Made by a program: the position numbers and the translations under genes. 64,000 bases of DNA. Origin: Brevibacillus choshinensis (GTDB taxonomy: Bacteria > Bacillota > Bacilli > Brevibacillales > Brevibacillaceae). The notes below the pieces were generated by a model that had not been told where the DNA came from, did not search any database, and saw only the letters and a program-made list of their open reading frames with translations. Each line of letters begins with the position of its first letter. Within the stretch, counting starts at the first letter, position 1. Positions 42,915 through 51,411 of the stretch are shown one piece after another. The DNA lies in NCBI RefSeq assembly GCF_001420695.1, contig NZ_LJJB01000010.1, forward strand, positions 1,613,114 through 1,677,113, written 5' to 3'.

Positions 42915-43952
42915 ATGATACAGCTAACCGATATCCATAAGTCGTATACGGTGGGAAACAAACAGGTTCAAGCCTTGAAGGGCGTAACACTGAACGTGGA
43001 GAAAGGTCAGATTTTCGGCGTGATCGGCTTTAGTGGAGCAGGGAAAAGTACCCTGCTTCGCACGATCAACCTGCTCGAAAAGCCGTCCAGCGGCTCCGTC
43101 GTAGTCAACGGTCAGGATATGCTTTCGTTGAAAGAAAAGGATTTGCGCAATGCGCGCAAAAAAATCGGGATTATCTTTCAGCACTTTAACCTCTTGTCCT
43201 CCTACAACGTCTTTGACAACGTAGCCGAGATTTTGCGAATGAACCGGGTACCCAAAGATGTAATCAAGCAGAAGGTAGAAGATCTATTGCGATTGGTTGG
43301 CCTCGAAGACAAAGCAAACTCCTATCCTTCTCAACTATCTGGTGGACAAAAACAGCGCGTCGGTATTGCCCGCGCCCTCGCCACTGATCCGGAGATTCTT
43401 TTGTGCGATGAAGCCACCTCTGCTCTCGATCCACAGACGACAGACTCCATCCTGGAGCTGCTGCTGGACATCAACCGGAAGTTCAATTTGACCATCGTGC
43501 TGATTACGCACGAAATGCAGGTCATCAAAAAAATCTGCGACAACGTAGCCATCATGGAAAACGGTGTGGTCATCGAACAGGGAACTGTTCTCGATATTTT
43601 CAGCAATCCCCAGCAGCAAACGACTCGTAATTTCATCAAGACGATTTTTGACGACGATGTGCCGCAGGAGATTTTGTCCAAAATCAAGCAAACGGGGCCT
43701 GCTTCTAAAATTCTCCGAGTCGCTTTCCGTGGAGACGCCGCTCTCGATCCCGTCCTTGGTACCTTGTCGGCTCGTTTTCCGGTCAGTACCAACCTGTTGT
43801 ACGGCTCTATTACCTCCATCAAAGGAACGGCACTCGGCATCTTGCTCTTGCACATTTCCGGTGAGGAAAAAGACGTACAAACAGGCATAGAATTCTTGCG
43901 GGAATCGGTATACAACGTAGAGATTGTGTCACGAGAGGGGGGAACCCGATAA
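42915..43952 (+). CDS. metN: Methionine ABC transporter ATPase MetN
   Basis: 345 residues: Walker A GFSGAGKS (38-45), signature LSGGQKQRVGIARALA, Walker B ILLCDEATSALDPQTT, H-loop VLITHE, then a C-terminal NIL regulatory domain (about 265-340) that binds methionine and inhibits transport when internal methionine is high. AAGGAG precedes the ATG. The stop shares its last base with the metI start (TAATG), coupling translation. Confidence 0.96.
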   Translation: MIQLTDIHKSYTVGNKQVQALKGVTLNVEKGQIFGVIGFSGAGKSTLLRTINLLEKPSSGSVVVNGQDMLSLKEKDLRNARKKIGIIFQHFNLLSSYNVFDNVAEILRMNRVPKDVIKQKVEDLLRLVGLEDKANSYPSQLSGGQKQRVGIARALATDPEILLCDEATSALDPQTTDSILELLLDINRKFNLTIVLITHEMQVIKKICDNVAIMENGVVIEQGTVLDIFSNPQQQTTRNFIKTIFDDDVPQEILSKIKQTGPASKILRVAFRGDAALDPVLGTLSARFPVSTNLLYGSITSIKGTALGILLLHISGEEKDVQTGIEFLRESVYNVEIVSREGGTR

Positions 43953-44614
43953 TGGATCGATTAACAGAAATGATTCCTGTCTTTGGACAGTCGTTGCAAG
44001 AAACAGTCATCATGGTTGGTTTCTCCTTGTTCATCGCTACCTTGATTGGTATTCCGCTCGGGATCCTTCTCGTGATTACACAAGGCAACCACCTGTTTCC
44101 GAATAAGTGGATCTACCACATCTTGAATACCTTCATCAACGTGGTCCGCTCCTTGCCCTTTATCATCTTGATGGTGGCAATCATTCCTTTTACAGAGCTG
44201 ATCGTCGGCACATCCATCGGGATCGAGGGCGCGATCGTCCCATTGATCGTGTATACGGCTCCTTACATTTCTCGTTTGATGGAAACAGCCCTGCTCGACG
44301 TGGACCGAGGTGTGATCGAGGCGTATCAAGCGATGGGTGCTTCCCGCTCGCAGATCATTTTCCGCATCATGCTTCGTGAAGCGCGTCCTGGTATCGTACT
44401 TTGCTTGACGATCGCTACCATCGGCTTGATCGGTGCGACTGCGATGGCAGGTGCGGTAGGTGCGGGAGGCTTGGGTGACCTCGCCCTGCGTTACGGTTAT
44501 CAGCAGTGGGATATCGAAGTGATGGTCATCACGGTCATTATCCTCGTCGTTCTGGTCCAACTGATTCAATCGCTTGGCAACTGGGCTGCGAGAAAACTGA
44601 AAAAGAGTGCGTAA
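43952..44614 (+). CDS. metI: Methionine ABC transporter permease MetI
   Basis: 220 residues with five to six helices. The EAA-type coupling motif is EAYQAMGASRSQIIFRIMLREARPGIV, and GLIGATAMAGAVGAGGLGDLALRYGYQ is typical of MetI. Forms the membrane channel with MetN. Last gene of the SAM-controlled unit. Confidence 0.95.
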   Translation: MDRLTEMIPVFGQSLQETVIMVGFSLFIATLIGIPLGILLVITQGNHLFPNKWIYHILNTFINVVRSLPFIILMVAIIPFTELIVGTSIGIEGAIVPLIVYTAPYISRLMETALLDVDRGVIEAYQAMGASRSQIIFRIMLREARPGIVLCLTIATIGLIGATAMAGAVGAGGLGDLALRYGYQQWDIEVMVITVIILVVLVQLIQSLGNWAARKLKKSA

Positions 44615-44622
44615 ACACTTCG

Positions 44623-44655
44623 AACCTCTAACTGTCATACAGTTAGGGGTTCTTG
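44623..44655 (+). terminator. Probable terminator of metQNI
   Basis: AACCTCTAACTG (44623-44634) pairs with CAGTTAGGGGTT (44640-44651) with one G-T pair. The tail CTTGTACT is T-poor, so termination may be leaky. Confidence 0.55.
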
Positions 44656-44702
44656 TACTATCGTAATAGAGAAATGAATCGATGAAATGGAGGCATTCTA
44701 TC

Positions 44703-46079
44703 ATGAGCAGTATCCCCGAGACGTTACTTGAGGATTTGAAAAAGATCACAGCAGACGACCGTGCTACTACAAACGAAACCATGCTCCATCAGCACAGCAA
44801 GGACGAGTCCCATCATACTCCCGTTCTGCCCGACGTCGTCGTTTTCCCCATCACCAAAGAAGAGGTTTCGGCCATTTTGAAATATGCCAACGAGCGCTCT
44901 ATCCCTGTCGTTCCTTTTGGGGTTGGCTCCAGTCTGGAAGGTCACTGTATTCCTTTGCAAGGAGGCATCTCCATCGATTTTCAGCAAATGAATCAGATTA
45001 TCGAGGTGCGACCGGAGGATTTCCTGGTGCGCGTCCAGCCTGGAGTCACCCGTACCCAGCTGAATGTTGCGTTGAAAAAACACGGCCTCTTTTTCCCAGT
45101 CGATCCAGGTGCAGACGCTACCATCGGAGGGATGACGGCTACCAATGCGAGTGGAACTACCAGCGTGAGCTACGGCATCATGCGTAGCCAAGTGCGGGAC
45201 CTCGAAGTCGTGATGGCTGACGGATCCATTATTCATACGGGTGGCCTTTCTGCCAAATCGTCCTCGGGCTATCATCTCACCGGCTTGTTTGTTGGTTCAG
45301 AAGGGACACTCGGCGCATTTACGGAAATCACACTCAAGGTGTACGGAATTCCTGAGACGGTGATCGCTGGCCGCGCGACCTTCCCTACCGTAAAGGCTGC
45401 AGTCGATGGAGCCATGTCCTTGCTCGCAGCCGGGATCGCTATTGCGCGAGTGGAGCTGGTCGATAGCGCCTCGATCCGACAAGTCAATTTGCACAGCGAA
45501 ACAGACTACTTGGAACAGCCTACCCTTTTCCTCGAATTCCACGGCAACGAGTCCGGACTGGCTCACGACGTGTCTTTTGCACGAGAGCTGCTCCAGGAAA
45601 ATGACTGCGTCGATTTTTTGGTTGAAACAGATTCCAAGAAAAGGGCAAAACTATGGGAGGCACGCCACAATCTCGCCTACGCCTTCAAACACGGTTACCC
45701 TGGGAAAGAAATGATGCTCACAGATGTATGCCTGCCTCTCTCGGAATTAACGGAAGCTGTCGTGTACACACGTGAGGTCATTGATCAAAGCGGCTTGGCT
45801 GGCGGTGTCTTGGGCCACGTAGGAGATGGCAACTTCCACTCCACCCTCATGTTCAACAAACAGGATCCGGCCGAAGTACAGCTCGCGGAAGAGGTCAATG
45901 CCAAGATCGTCGAATACGCCCTGAAAAAAGGAGGCACCTGCACAGGAGAACACGGCATTGGGATCGGGAAAAAGAAATATCTCCAGAAAGAGCATCCTGA
46001 CACTCTGCCTTGGATGAAGCTGATTAAGCAACAGTTCGATCCCAACAACATCTTAAATCCGGGCAAAATCTTGGATTAA
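44703..46079 (+). CDS. FAD-binding oxidase, GlcD / D-lactate dehydrogenase type
   Basis: About 458 residues of the FAD-linked oxidase family that oxidises 2-hydroxy acids such as glycolate or D-lactate. FAD-binding PCMH domain (about 35-215) with PVVPFGVGSSLEGHCIP and GADATIGGMTATNASGTTSVSYGIMRSQV; C-terminal substrate domain ending in HVGDGNFHSTLM and GTCTGEHGIGIGKKKYL. The ATG at 44703 has ATGGAGG nine bases ahead; an earlier in-frame ATG at 44682 overlaps that site. No GlcE/GlcF subunit genes are adjacent, so it acts alone or is close to D-lactate dehydrogenase forms. Confidence 0.9.
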   Translation: MSSIPETLLEDLKKITADDRATTNETMLHQHSKDESHHTPVLPDVVVFPITKEEVSAILKYANERSIPVVPFGVGSSLEGHCIPLQGGISIDFQQMNQIIEVRPEDFLVRVQPGVTRTQLNVALKKHGLFFPVDPGADATIGGMTATNASGTTSVSYGIMRSQVRDLEVVMADGSIIHTGGLSAKSSSGYHLTGLFVGSEGTLGAFTEITLKVYGIPETVIAGRATFPTVKAAVDGAMSLLAAGIAIARVELVDSASIRQVNLHSETDYLEQPTLFLEFHGNESGLAHDVSFARELLQENDCVDFLVETDSKKRAKLWEARHNLAYAFKHGYPGKEMMLTDVCLPLSELTEAVVYTREVIDQSGLAGGVLGHVGDGNFHSTLMFNKQDPAEVQLAEEVNAKIVEYALKKGGTCTGEHGIGIGKKKYLQKEHPDTLPWMKLIKQQFDPNNILNPGKILD

Positions 46080-46199
46080 CATTTCCTGTAACGATTATTC
46101 TTCCATATTGTTCACGGAATGTTTGGTGGAAATCAACGCAATATTAGTGTACACTTATGTCCATAGGGTCATATCTAAGAGAGGGGCTACTACAATAAC

Positions 46200-46649
46200 A
46201 TGAAAAAACTGCTCATGCTTTTGGTTGCCGTAACACTCGTTTTCGCTTCTGGCGGATATATCGATCACGCGGACGCAAAAGGCTACAAATCCGGAAAAAA
46301 ATCCTTTAATTCCAATACCAATACGGCTCCAACGAATACGCAAACACCGACTAAAGGTGATTCGAATGTAAATGCTTCGACGAATAAAAGCACAACCACG
46401 CCTACCAACACACCTGCAACTGCTGCTCCAAGTAAAAGCGGCGGCTTCATGAAAGGTCTCTTGGTTGGTGGTCTGGCAGGTATGTTGTTCGGCGGACTGT
46501 TCGGTAACATGGGCGCACTGGGCGCAATCTTTGGCTTCCTGATCAACATGCTGGCGATTGTCGCCGTGATTGTCTTGATCCGCAAAGTCTTCGTTTACTT
46601 TAAGACGCAACGCCAGAAGAAACAGGAATTGAACACATGGAAAAGATAA
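46200..46649 (+). CDS. Secreted/membrane protein resembling the N-terminal part of Tim44-like proteins
   Basis: 149 residues. Signal peptide (cleavage near ADA-KGY), then the KGYKSGKKSF segment seen in Bacillota Tim44-like proteins, a Thr/Asn/Pro-rich linker (about 36-78), a Gly-rich hydrophobic stretch (GFMKGLLVGGLAGMLFGGLFGNMGALGAIFGFLINMLAIVAVIVLI, about 80-128) and a basic tail. It lacks a C-terminal Tim44 domain. Overlaps the next gene by 13 bases, so they are cotranscribed. Role unknown, probably envelope. Confidence 0.75.
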   Translation: MKKLLMLLVAVTLVFASGGYIDHADAKGYKSGKKSFNSNTNTAPTNTQTPTKGDSNVNASTNKSTTTPTNTPATAAPSKSGGFMKGLLVGGLAGMLFGGLFGNMGALGAIFGFLINMLAIVAVIVLIRKVFVYFKTQRQKKQELNTWKR

Positions 46650-46936
46650 AGTTTGACGAACAAATTCTGATCAACGCCATCTGCCTGCATGTGGCGAGCA
46701 AGAAACAAATTCAACCGAACGAGGTTGAGGTTGAACTGATGTGGGACGAGGAGTACGGCTTTTCGGCTGAGGTCTACACCATGGGTAGAAAACAGGTCTT
46801 CATCGAGGTTAATCTCATTGAAGCCATCCGATTCTACCTGGAGACACAGATGCAGCGCAATCCGTATTCTGCGGGTATCGAGCTGGTACTGGACGACGAG
46901 GAAGGCATTCTCGCTTACGTCACGTATCAGAGCTAA
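46637..46936 (+). CDS. YxcD-like (DUF2653) protein
   Basis: 99 residues, acidic, soluble: DEQILINAICLHVASKKQIQPNEVEVELMWDEEYGFSAEV followed by LIEAIRFYLETQMQRNPYSAGIELVLDDEEGILAYV. The pattern fits YxcD/DUF2653 proteins, which have no known function. Its start lies inside the preceding gene, so translation is coupled; a strong terminator follows. Confidence 0.75.
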   Translation: MEKIKFDEQILINAICLHVASKKQIQPNEVEVELMWDEEYGFSAEVYTMGRKQVFIEVNLIEAIRFYLETQMQRNPYSAGIELVLDDEEGILAYVTYQS

Positions 46937-46955
46937 GACTGTTATTTACAAAGCA

Positions 46956-46999
46956 AAGCCAATTCGATCACAGAAATTTGTGAGCGGGTTGGCTTTTTT
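46956..46999 (+). terminator. Terminator after the yxcD-like gene
   Basis: AAGCCAA and TTGGCTT close an outer stem, with inner TCACA/TGTGA pairing, followed by TTTT. Confidence 0.85.
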
Positions 47000-47010
47000 G
47001 TCGAACTCTT

Positions 47011-47220
47011 GTGGAGGGACGGAAAAAGAAGAAAAAAGCTGCGGTTCATAGGGTCACTTGTATTGGGGACATCCCTGCACGGCTCCTTTCCAAAAGCGGA
47101 ACGGCGTCCAAAAGCAGCCTTCTCTAGGAGTAGCTCAAGTTGGACGCGGGGGCGTGTTCCTCTTTTTCCACTCTACCTCGGCTGTGCCCCAAAGACCTCC
47201 GCTTTTTTCTCCTTTTTCCT
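47011..47220. repeat. Dispersed palindromic element, copy C
   Basis: 210-bp member of the three-copy family. Outer arms AAAAAGAAGAAAAAAGC / GCTTTTTTCTCCTTTTT (one mismatch), second stem GGGTCAC/GTGCCCC (one mismatch), inner hairpin on CGGAAC/GTTCCTC-like arms and GCGTCCAA/TTGGACGC. The shared tracts TTCATAGG and CCCAAAG hold their positions relative to copies A and B. It lies between convergent genes, directly after a terminator. In 47221-47334 I see nothing. Confidence 0.8.
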
Positions 47221-47334
47221 GAACAGCTTTCCATTTTATCGAGCCAATTTCCCCTCATAAATCTTCATCGAAAAGATTGTCACAGTAGCTTACTGGGTCC
47301 CGAAAAAACATTTGTCCCCTCGCCCCTCCACATA

Positions 47335-47374
47335 AGAAAAGACCATCCCCAAGATGATCTCTTGAGAATGGTCT
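47335..47374 (-). terminator. Terminator of the siderophore operon
   Basis: On the minus strand GACCAT pairs with ATGGTC, with a mostly paired interior, followed by TTTTCTT. It lies 20 bases after the binding-protein stop. Confidence 0.7.
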
Positions 47375-47393
47375 CGTATCCTAGCTACCTTGT

Positions 47394-48389
47394 TTATTTC
47401 AGGTCAGCCAATACTTCATTTGCCATGCTGGAGGTGGACACGAGTCCGCCACCGGAGAGGTACCAGTAGTTAGCATCCAAATAAATGATGTTGCCATTTT
47501 TAAATGCTTTTGTATTTTTGATCAGGTCGTTTTCAATCGTTTGTTTTGCAGAGACTGCTGCATCTTTGTTTTTGGAAACAATGCCACCATCGACTACAAA
47601 CAGGTAGTCAGGGTCTTTCTCTACTACGAATTCAGAGGAAATGCTTTGGCCGTGAGTAGAAACTTCCAGGTTCGAATCTACTGGAGTGAATCCGAATACA
47701 TCATGCAGGATACCGAAACGGGAGCCTGGCCCGAATGCGCTCAGTTTCCCTTCGCTCGTCATAACGATCAGAGCATTTTTACCATTCGTGGTTGTTTTAT
47801 CAGTCAGAGCTTTGATGGAGTCATTGATTTTACCCATTTCTTCTTCGACTTGCGCTTCTTTTCCAAAGATTGTACCCAAGGATTTCATGTTAGTAGTAAA
47901 GGAATCCATGTATTTCGAAGTATCTACGCCCATAAAGATTGTTGGAGCGATTTTGTTCAGTTCTTCATAAGCATCTTGTTGACGGCCGGAAATGAAAATC
48001 ACGTCTGGCTTCATCGCGTTAATTTTCTCGAAGTCCGGCTCTTTCAGGCTACCGATGTTTTTATATTTTGCATCTTTGAATTTCTCCAAGTATGGAGGCA
48101 GATTGGATTGTGCTACACCAGTGACTTCAATCCCCAGCTTATCCAATGAGTCCAGAACACCATAGTCGAAGGCTACGACGGTTTGCGGATTTTTCTTCAG
48201 TTTTGCTTCGCCCAGTTTATGCTTGATGGTTACTTCTTCTGATTCCTTCGCAGCCTCAGGAGCTTTTGTAGCATCTGTGGAAGCTGCTGGAGTCTGTGCA
48301 GGAGCAGGAGTCGCGCTATTTGAACCGCACGCAGCTATAACTAATGCTAGTAGCACCGCCATGAAAACCATCATCCATTTCTTGTTCAC
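47394..48389 (-). CDS. yclQ: Siderophore-binding lipoprotein, YclQ/FatB type
   Basis: About 331 residues. Lipobox VIAAC (Cys21), Ala/Pro/Thr-rich linker, then a helical-backbone (class III) binding fold: TVVAFDYGVLDSLDKLGIEVTGVAQSNLPPYLEKF, NIGSLKEPDFEKINAMKPDVIFISGRQ, SRFGILHDVFGFTPVD. The closest match by eye is the petrobactin/catecholate YclQ group. The GTG at 48389 has AGAGGTGA five bases ahead; a GTG at 48398 overlaps it. Last gene of the yclNOPQ-like unit but preceded by a 116-bp gap with its own Fur-type box, which would allow extra expression of this component. Confidence 0.88.
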   Translation of the reverse strand: MNKKWMMVFMAVLLALVIAACGSNSATPAPAQTPAASTDATKAPEAAKESEEVTIKHKLGEAKLKKNPQTVVAFDYGVLDSLDKLGIEVTGVAQSNLPPYLEKFKDAKYKNIGSLKEPDFEKINAMKPDVIFISGRQQDAYEELNKIAPTIFMGVDTSKYMDSFTTNMKSLGTIFGKEAQVEEEMGKINDSIKALTDKTTTNGKNALIVMTSEGKLSAFGPGSRFGILHDVFGFTPVDSNLEVSTHGQSISSEFVVEKDPDYLFVVDGGIVSKNKDAAVSAKQTIENDLIKNTKAFKNGNIIYLDANYWYLSGGGLVSTSSMANEVLADLK

Positions 48390-48472
48390 TTCTATCACCT
48401 CTACGTAAATTTGGGTTTTATCTAAAATTACTGATGGACGAAACCATCATAATAATTTTAACAAAAGAAAAA

Positions 48473-48488
48473 GATTCTCATTCTCAAG
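48473..48488 (-). promoter_or_regulatory. Fur-box-like site ahead of the binding-protein gene
   Basis: Minus strand CTTGAGAATGAGAATC carries two copies of GAGAAT in the 6-bp phase of Fur sites. Located in the gap between ATPase and binding-protein genes. Confidence 0.65.
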
Positions 48489-48505
48489 TAAAAGAAAAAA
48501 CAAAA

Positions 48506-49264
48506 TCAGGCATAGTACACACAGATTTTGTTTTCATCGATATCCTCAATTTGGATATCCATGTCGTACACGTCTTTCAGGGTCTGTGCACTGATGATTT
48601 CGTTCGTCGTACCTTCCTTGACGACCTTGCCGTCTTTCAATGCGACGATATAGTCCGAGTAGCAAGACGCAAAGTTAATGTCGTGAATCACAATGACCAC
48701 GGTTTTCCCCATTTCGTCTACAAGACGTCTCAATACCTTCATGATCTGAACGGAATGCTTCATGTCCAGATTATTGAGAGGCTCATCGAGCAGTATGTAC
48801 TCCGTATTCTGCGCGACAACCATCGCGATATAAGCGCGCTGTCTTTGTCCACCACTAAGCTGATCCAGATACTTGTGCTGAATGTCCTCCAGCTCCATGT
48901 AACGGATGGCATCATCAACATGCTTCCAATCTTCTTTGGTGAGATTCCCCTGCGAATACGGAAAACGGCCAAAGCTGACCAGCTCACGGATCGTCAGACG
49001 AATGGTAATATGGTTCGACTGTTTGAGAATCGATATCTTTTTGGCCAGATCACTGCTTTTGCACTGACCAATTTCGGTTCCTTCCAAAAGTATCTCTCCC
49101 TGATCCTTCGTCAAGAGACGGCTGATCATGGACAGTAGGGTGCTTTTTCCAGCCCCGTTTGGCCCGATAAATGACGTGATTTTCCCTTTGGCGATGTTCA
49201 ACGACACATTTTCCACGACATTTTTGCTGCCATACTGTTTTGAGACATTCCGGATTTCTACCAT
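48506..49264 (-). CDS. yclP: Siderophore ABC transporter ATPase, YclP type
   Basis: 252 residues: Walker A GPNGAGKSTLLSMI, signature LSGGQRQRAYIAMV, Walker B YILLDEPLNNLDM, H-loop VIVIHD. FepC-like class of iron-siderophore importers. Overlaps the second permease gene by 7 bases. Confidence 0.92.
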   Translation of the reverse strand: MVEIRNVSKQYGSKNVVENVSLNIAKGKITSFIGPNGAGKSTLLSMISRLLTKDQGEILLEGTEIGQCKSSDLAKKISILKQSNHITIRLTIRELVSFGRFPYSQGNLTKEDWKHVDDAIRYMELEDIQHKYLDQLSGGQRQRAYIAMVVAQNTEYILLDEPLNNLDMKHSVQIMKVLRRLVDEMGKTVVIVIHDINFASCYSDYIVALKDGKVVKEGTTNEIISAQTLKDVYDMDIQIEDIDENKICVYYA

Positions 49265-50205
49265 GATTTATTCTCCTTTAACAGAAGATAGATGAAGTAA
49301 ACTCCACCAATGAAGTTGACGATGACACTCAAGGTTGTGGAGAACGTGAATACCCGTTCTACAATCAGCAGCCCGCCCACCAGCGCGATAATGCTGATCA
49401 GAGCCGAGCCAACAATCAGATGCTTGTGCTGATACGTCTTCATGAATTGATGCGCCACGTTGGCGACCAGCAGCCCGAGGAACGTGATCGGACCGACCAA
49501 AGCCGTCGCGATCGAAACGAGAATGGCGATGATAATCAAGAAACGCTTTACGACAAAATCGTAATTAACTCCTAGATTGATCGCCTGATCTCTCCCCAGC
49601 GACAATACATCGAGGTACTTCACATACCTCCAGAAGTAAATCCCCACAACAATCACTAACACAAAGCTAATGATTAGCAAATCGGTATTTACATTATTAA
49701 AGCTCGCAAACATTTTATCTTGCACTCTCAAAAACTCATTGGGATCAATTAGCAACTGCAAGAAGGTTGAGAGACTGTTGAACAAGGTCCCGAAGATCAA
49801 TCCAATTAACAACAGGAAGTATATATTTTGCCCTTCCCTTTTAAACAACCATTTATATAGCAGACCTGCAAACAGGACCATCAACCCTACTGAAATGAGG
49901 AAGTTCACATTTTTGTTCATGAACGTCAGACTGGTGGTCGAGCCAAGAGCAAAGATAACGAGCGTCTGAATGAACATGTACAAGGAATCCAATCCGATAA
50001 TGCTTGGAGTTAAGATCCGGTTGTTTGTAATGGTCTGGAACACCAGTGTGGAAAAAGCAATCACACTACCAGTCAATACGATTGCCAGAATCTTTTTCAA
50101 TCTCCGTGGGAGAACGTAATCCCAGTTTCCACCGGCATCGATCATCATGAATATGGCTATCAACACAATGGCAACAATCGTCAGGCCAACAAATTTCGCT
50201 TTCAT
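49258..50205 (-). CDS. yclO: Siderophore ABC transporter permease, YclO type
   Basis: 315 residues with nine to ten helices of the FecCD/BtuC permease family. Includes LTGSVIAFSTLVFQTITNNRILTPSIIGLDSLYMFIQ and GPITFLGLLVANVAHQFMKTYQHKHLI, the conserved coupling region. Overlaps its neighbours by 7 bp and 4 bp. Pairs with the YclN-type permease. Confidence 0.92.
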   Translation of the reverse strand: MKAKFVGLTIVAIVLIAIFMMIDAGGNWDYVLPRRLKKILAIVLTGSVIAFSTLVFQTITNNRILTPSIIGLDSLYMFIQTLVIFALGSTTSLTFMNKNVNFLISVGLMVLFAGLLYKWLFKREGQNIYFLLLIGLIFGTLFNSLSTFLQLLIDPNEFLRVQDKMFASFNNVNTDLLIISFVLVIVVGIYFWRYVKYLDVLSLGRDQAINLGVNYDFVVKRFLIIIAILVSIATALVGPITFLGLLVANVAHQFMKTYQHKHLIVGSALISIIALVGGLLIVERVFTFSTTLSVIVNFIGGVYFIYLLLKENKSW

Positions 50206-51155
50206 CGGTCATACGCCTTTCTTCTCATAAGTAAGAAAATGAATATCGCGCTGCCGACGACGCCGACCATCAGACCGATGGAAATTTCGTAAGGGAAGAT
50301 AATGAGGCGACCTAAGATGTCGCAGCACAGAACGAAAACAGCCCCAAGTAAAGCCGTGTGTGACAAGCTCTTTTTCAGGTTATCCCCCAAGTACAGCGTG
50401 ACGATATTTGGGATGATCAATCCTAGGAACGGAATCGTGCCTACCGTGAGAATGACGAGAGAAGATACCATTGCCACGATAATGAGACCGATATTGACCA
50501 CTTGTTTATAATTCAACCCCAAGTTAATCGCGAATTCCTCGCCCATCCCAGCGATGGTGAACTTGTTCGCGAACAAGTACGCAATGATAACGAGAGGAAT
50601 GCTGATGTAGAGTAGCTCGTAGCTCCCTTTCATGACGGAGGAAAAGTCCCCATGCAGCCAGGCTGTCATATTCCGAATGAGCTCATATTTGTAGGCAAAA
50701 AACATCGTAATCGAACCGACGATATTACCAAACATCAGACCCACCAACGGAATAAAAATGGAGTCTTTGTACTTGATCTTGTCGAGAATCTTCATAAAGA
50801 TGAACGTTCCCAGTAGTGCAAACACGAAGGCCACGAGCAGCTTCAGCCACGGACTCGCATCGGTGAACAGCATCAAGGAAACTAATATCCCAAAACGGAC
50901 AGAATCTTCTGTACCGGCTGTTGTGGGTGATACGAACTTATTACGTGTCAATTGCTGCATGATCAGACCGACGATACTCATGCTGACACCCGCGATAATG
51001 ATACTGATCAATCGTGGGATTCTACTGATCCACATCACCTGTGTCTTTTCTTCCGTGAGATCGAACAGCTCCAGAGGAGAAATGTCTTTCACACCGATAA
51101 ACAAGGAAGCTATCGACAGCAGGATGAGTGCTACAACTAAATATCTCTTCTTCAT
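50202..51155 (-). CDS. yclN: Siderophore ABC transporter permease, YclN type
   Basis: 317 residues, FecCD family: RIPRLISIIIAGVSMSIVGLIMQQLTRNKFVSPTTAGTEDSVRFGILVSL and GTIPFLGLIIPNIVTLYLGDNLKKSL. First gene of the importer operon, downstream of tandem Fur-type boxes; iron limitation should induce it. Confidence 0.92.
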   Translation of the reverse strand: MKKRYLVVALILLSIASLFIGVKDISPLELFDLTEEKTQVMWISRIPRLISIIIAGVSMSIVGLIMQQLTRNKFVSPTTAGTEDSVRFGILVSLMLFTDASPWLKLLVAFVFALLGTFIFMKILDKIKYKDSIFIPLVGLMFGNIVGSITMFFAYKYELIRNMTAWLHGDFSSVMKGSYELLYISIPLVIIAYLFANKFTIAGMGEEFAINLGLNYKQVVNIGLIIVAMVSSLVILTVGTIPFLGLIIPNIVTLYLGDNLKKSLSHTALLGAVFVLCCDILGRLIIFPYEISIGLMVGVVGSAIFIFLLMRRKAYDR

Positions 51156-51205
51156 CGTTTTCCCTACTTTTCCCCATCCAGAGCTTTTTCTGATATTGAA
51201 CCTAC

Positions 51206-51246
51206 AGATATTGATTCTCAGTAATAAAGAGATTCATTCTCAATTA
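51206..51246 (-). promoter_or_regulatory. Tandem Fur-box-like sites of the siderophore operon
   Basis: Two copies of the Fur core lie on the minus strand: TTGAGAATGAATCTC (51231-51245) and CTGAGAATCAATATC (51207-51221). They sit 50-90 bases ahead of the yclN start. Spacing and AT-rich context fit iron-dependent repression. Confidence 0.7.
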
Positions 51247-51346
51247 CATCTTCATTTGTTATATTAGCATTTCTTTATTGCGTATTAAAGCATTTTTTTG
51301 TTAGTCGCCTAATTTCTTTTTCTTCTACTCTTTCGACGATTCATTC

Positions 51347-51391
51347 TTGACACAATACGATATATCGTTTACTTTTTAAGCGATATATCGT
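51347..51391 (+). promoter_or_regulatory. Promoter and twin operator of the padR-ABC operon
   Basis: TTGACA (51347-51352) with a weak -10 near 51370. Two copies of the palindrome CGATATATCG (51358-51367 and 51381-51390) lie 23 bases apart, one in the spacer and one just after the -10. This is where an autorepressor should bind; the PadR gene follows directly. Confidence 0.8.
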
Positions 51392-51411
51392 ATTCGTCGG
51401 GAGGGACTCTA

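Noticed and set aside
48434-49138. 234-codon open frame antisense to the siderophore ATPase gene
   Set aside because: The opposite strand has all ABC motifs; this is a codon-bias shadow.
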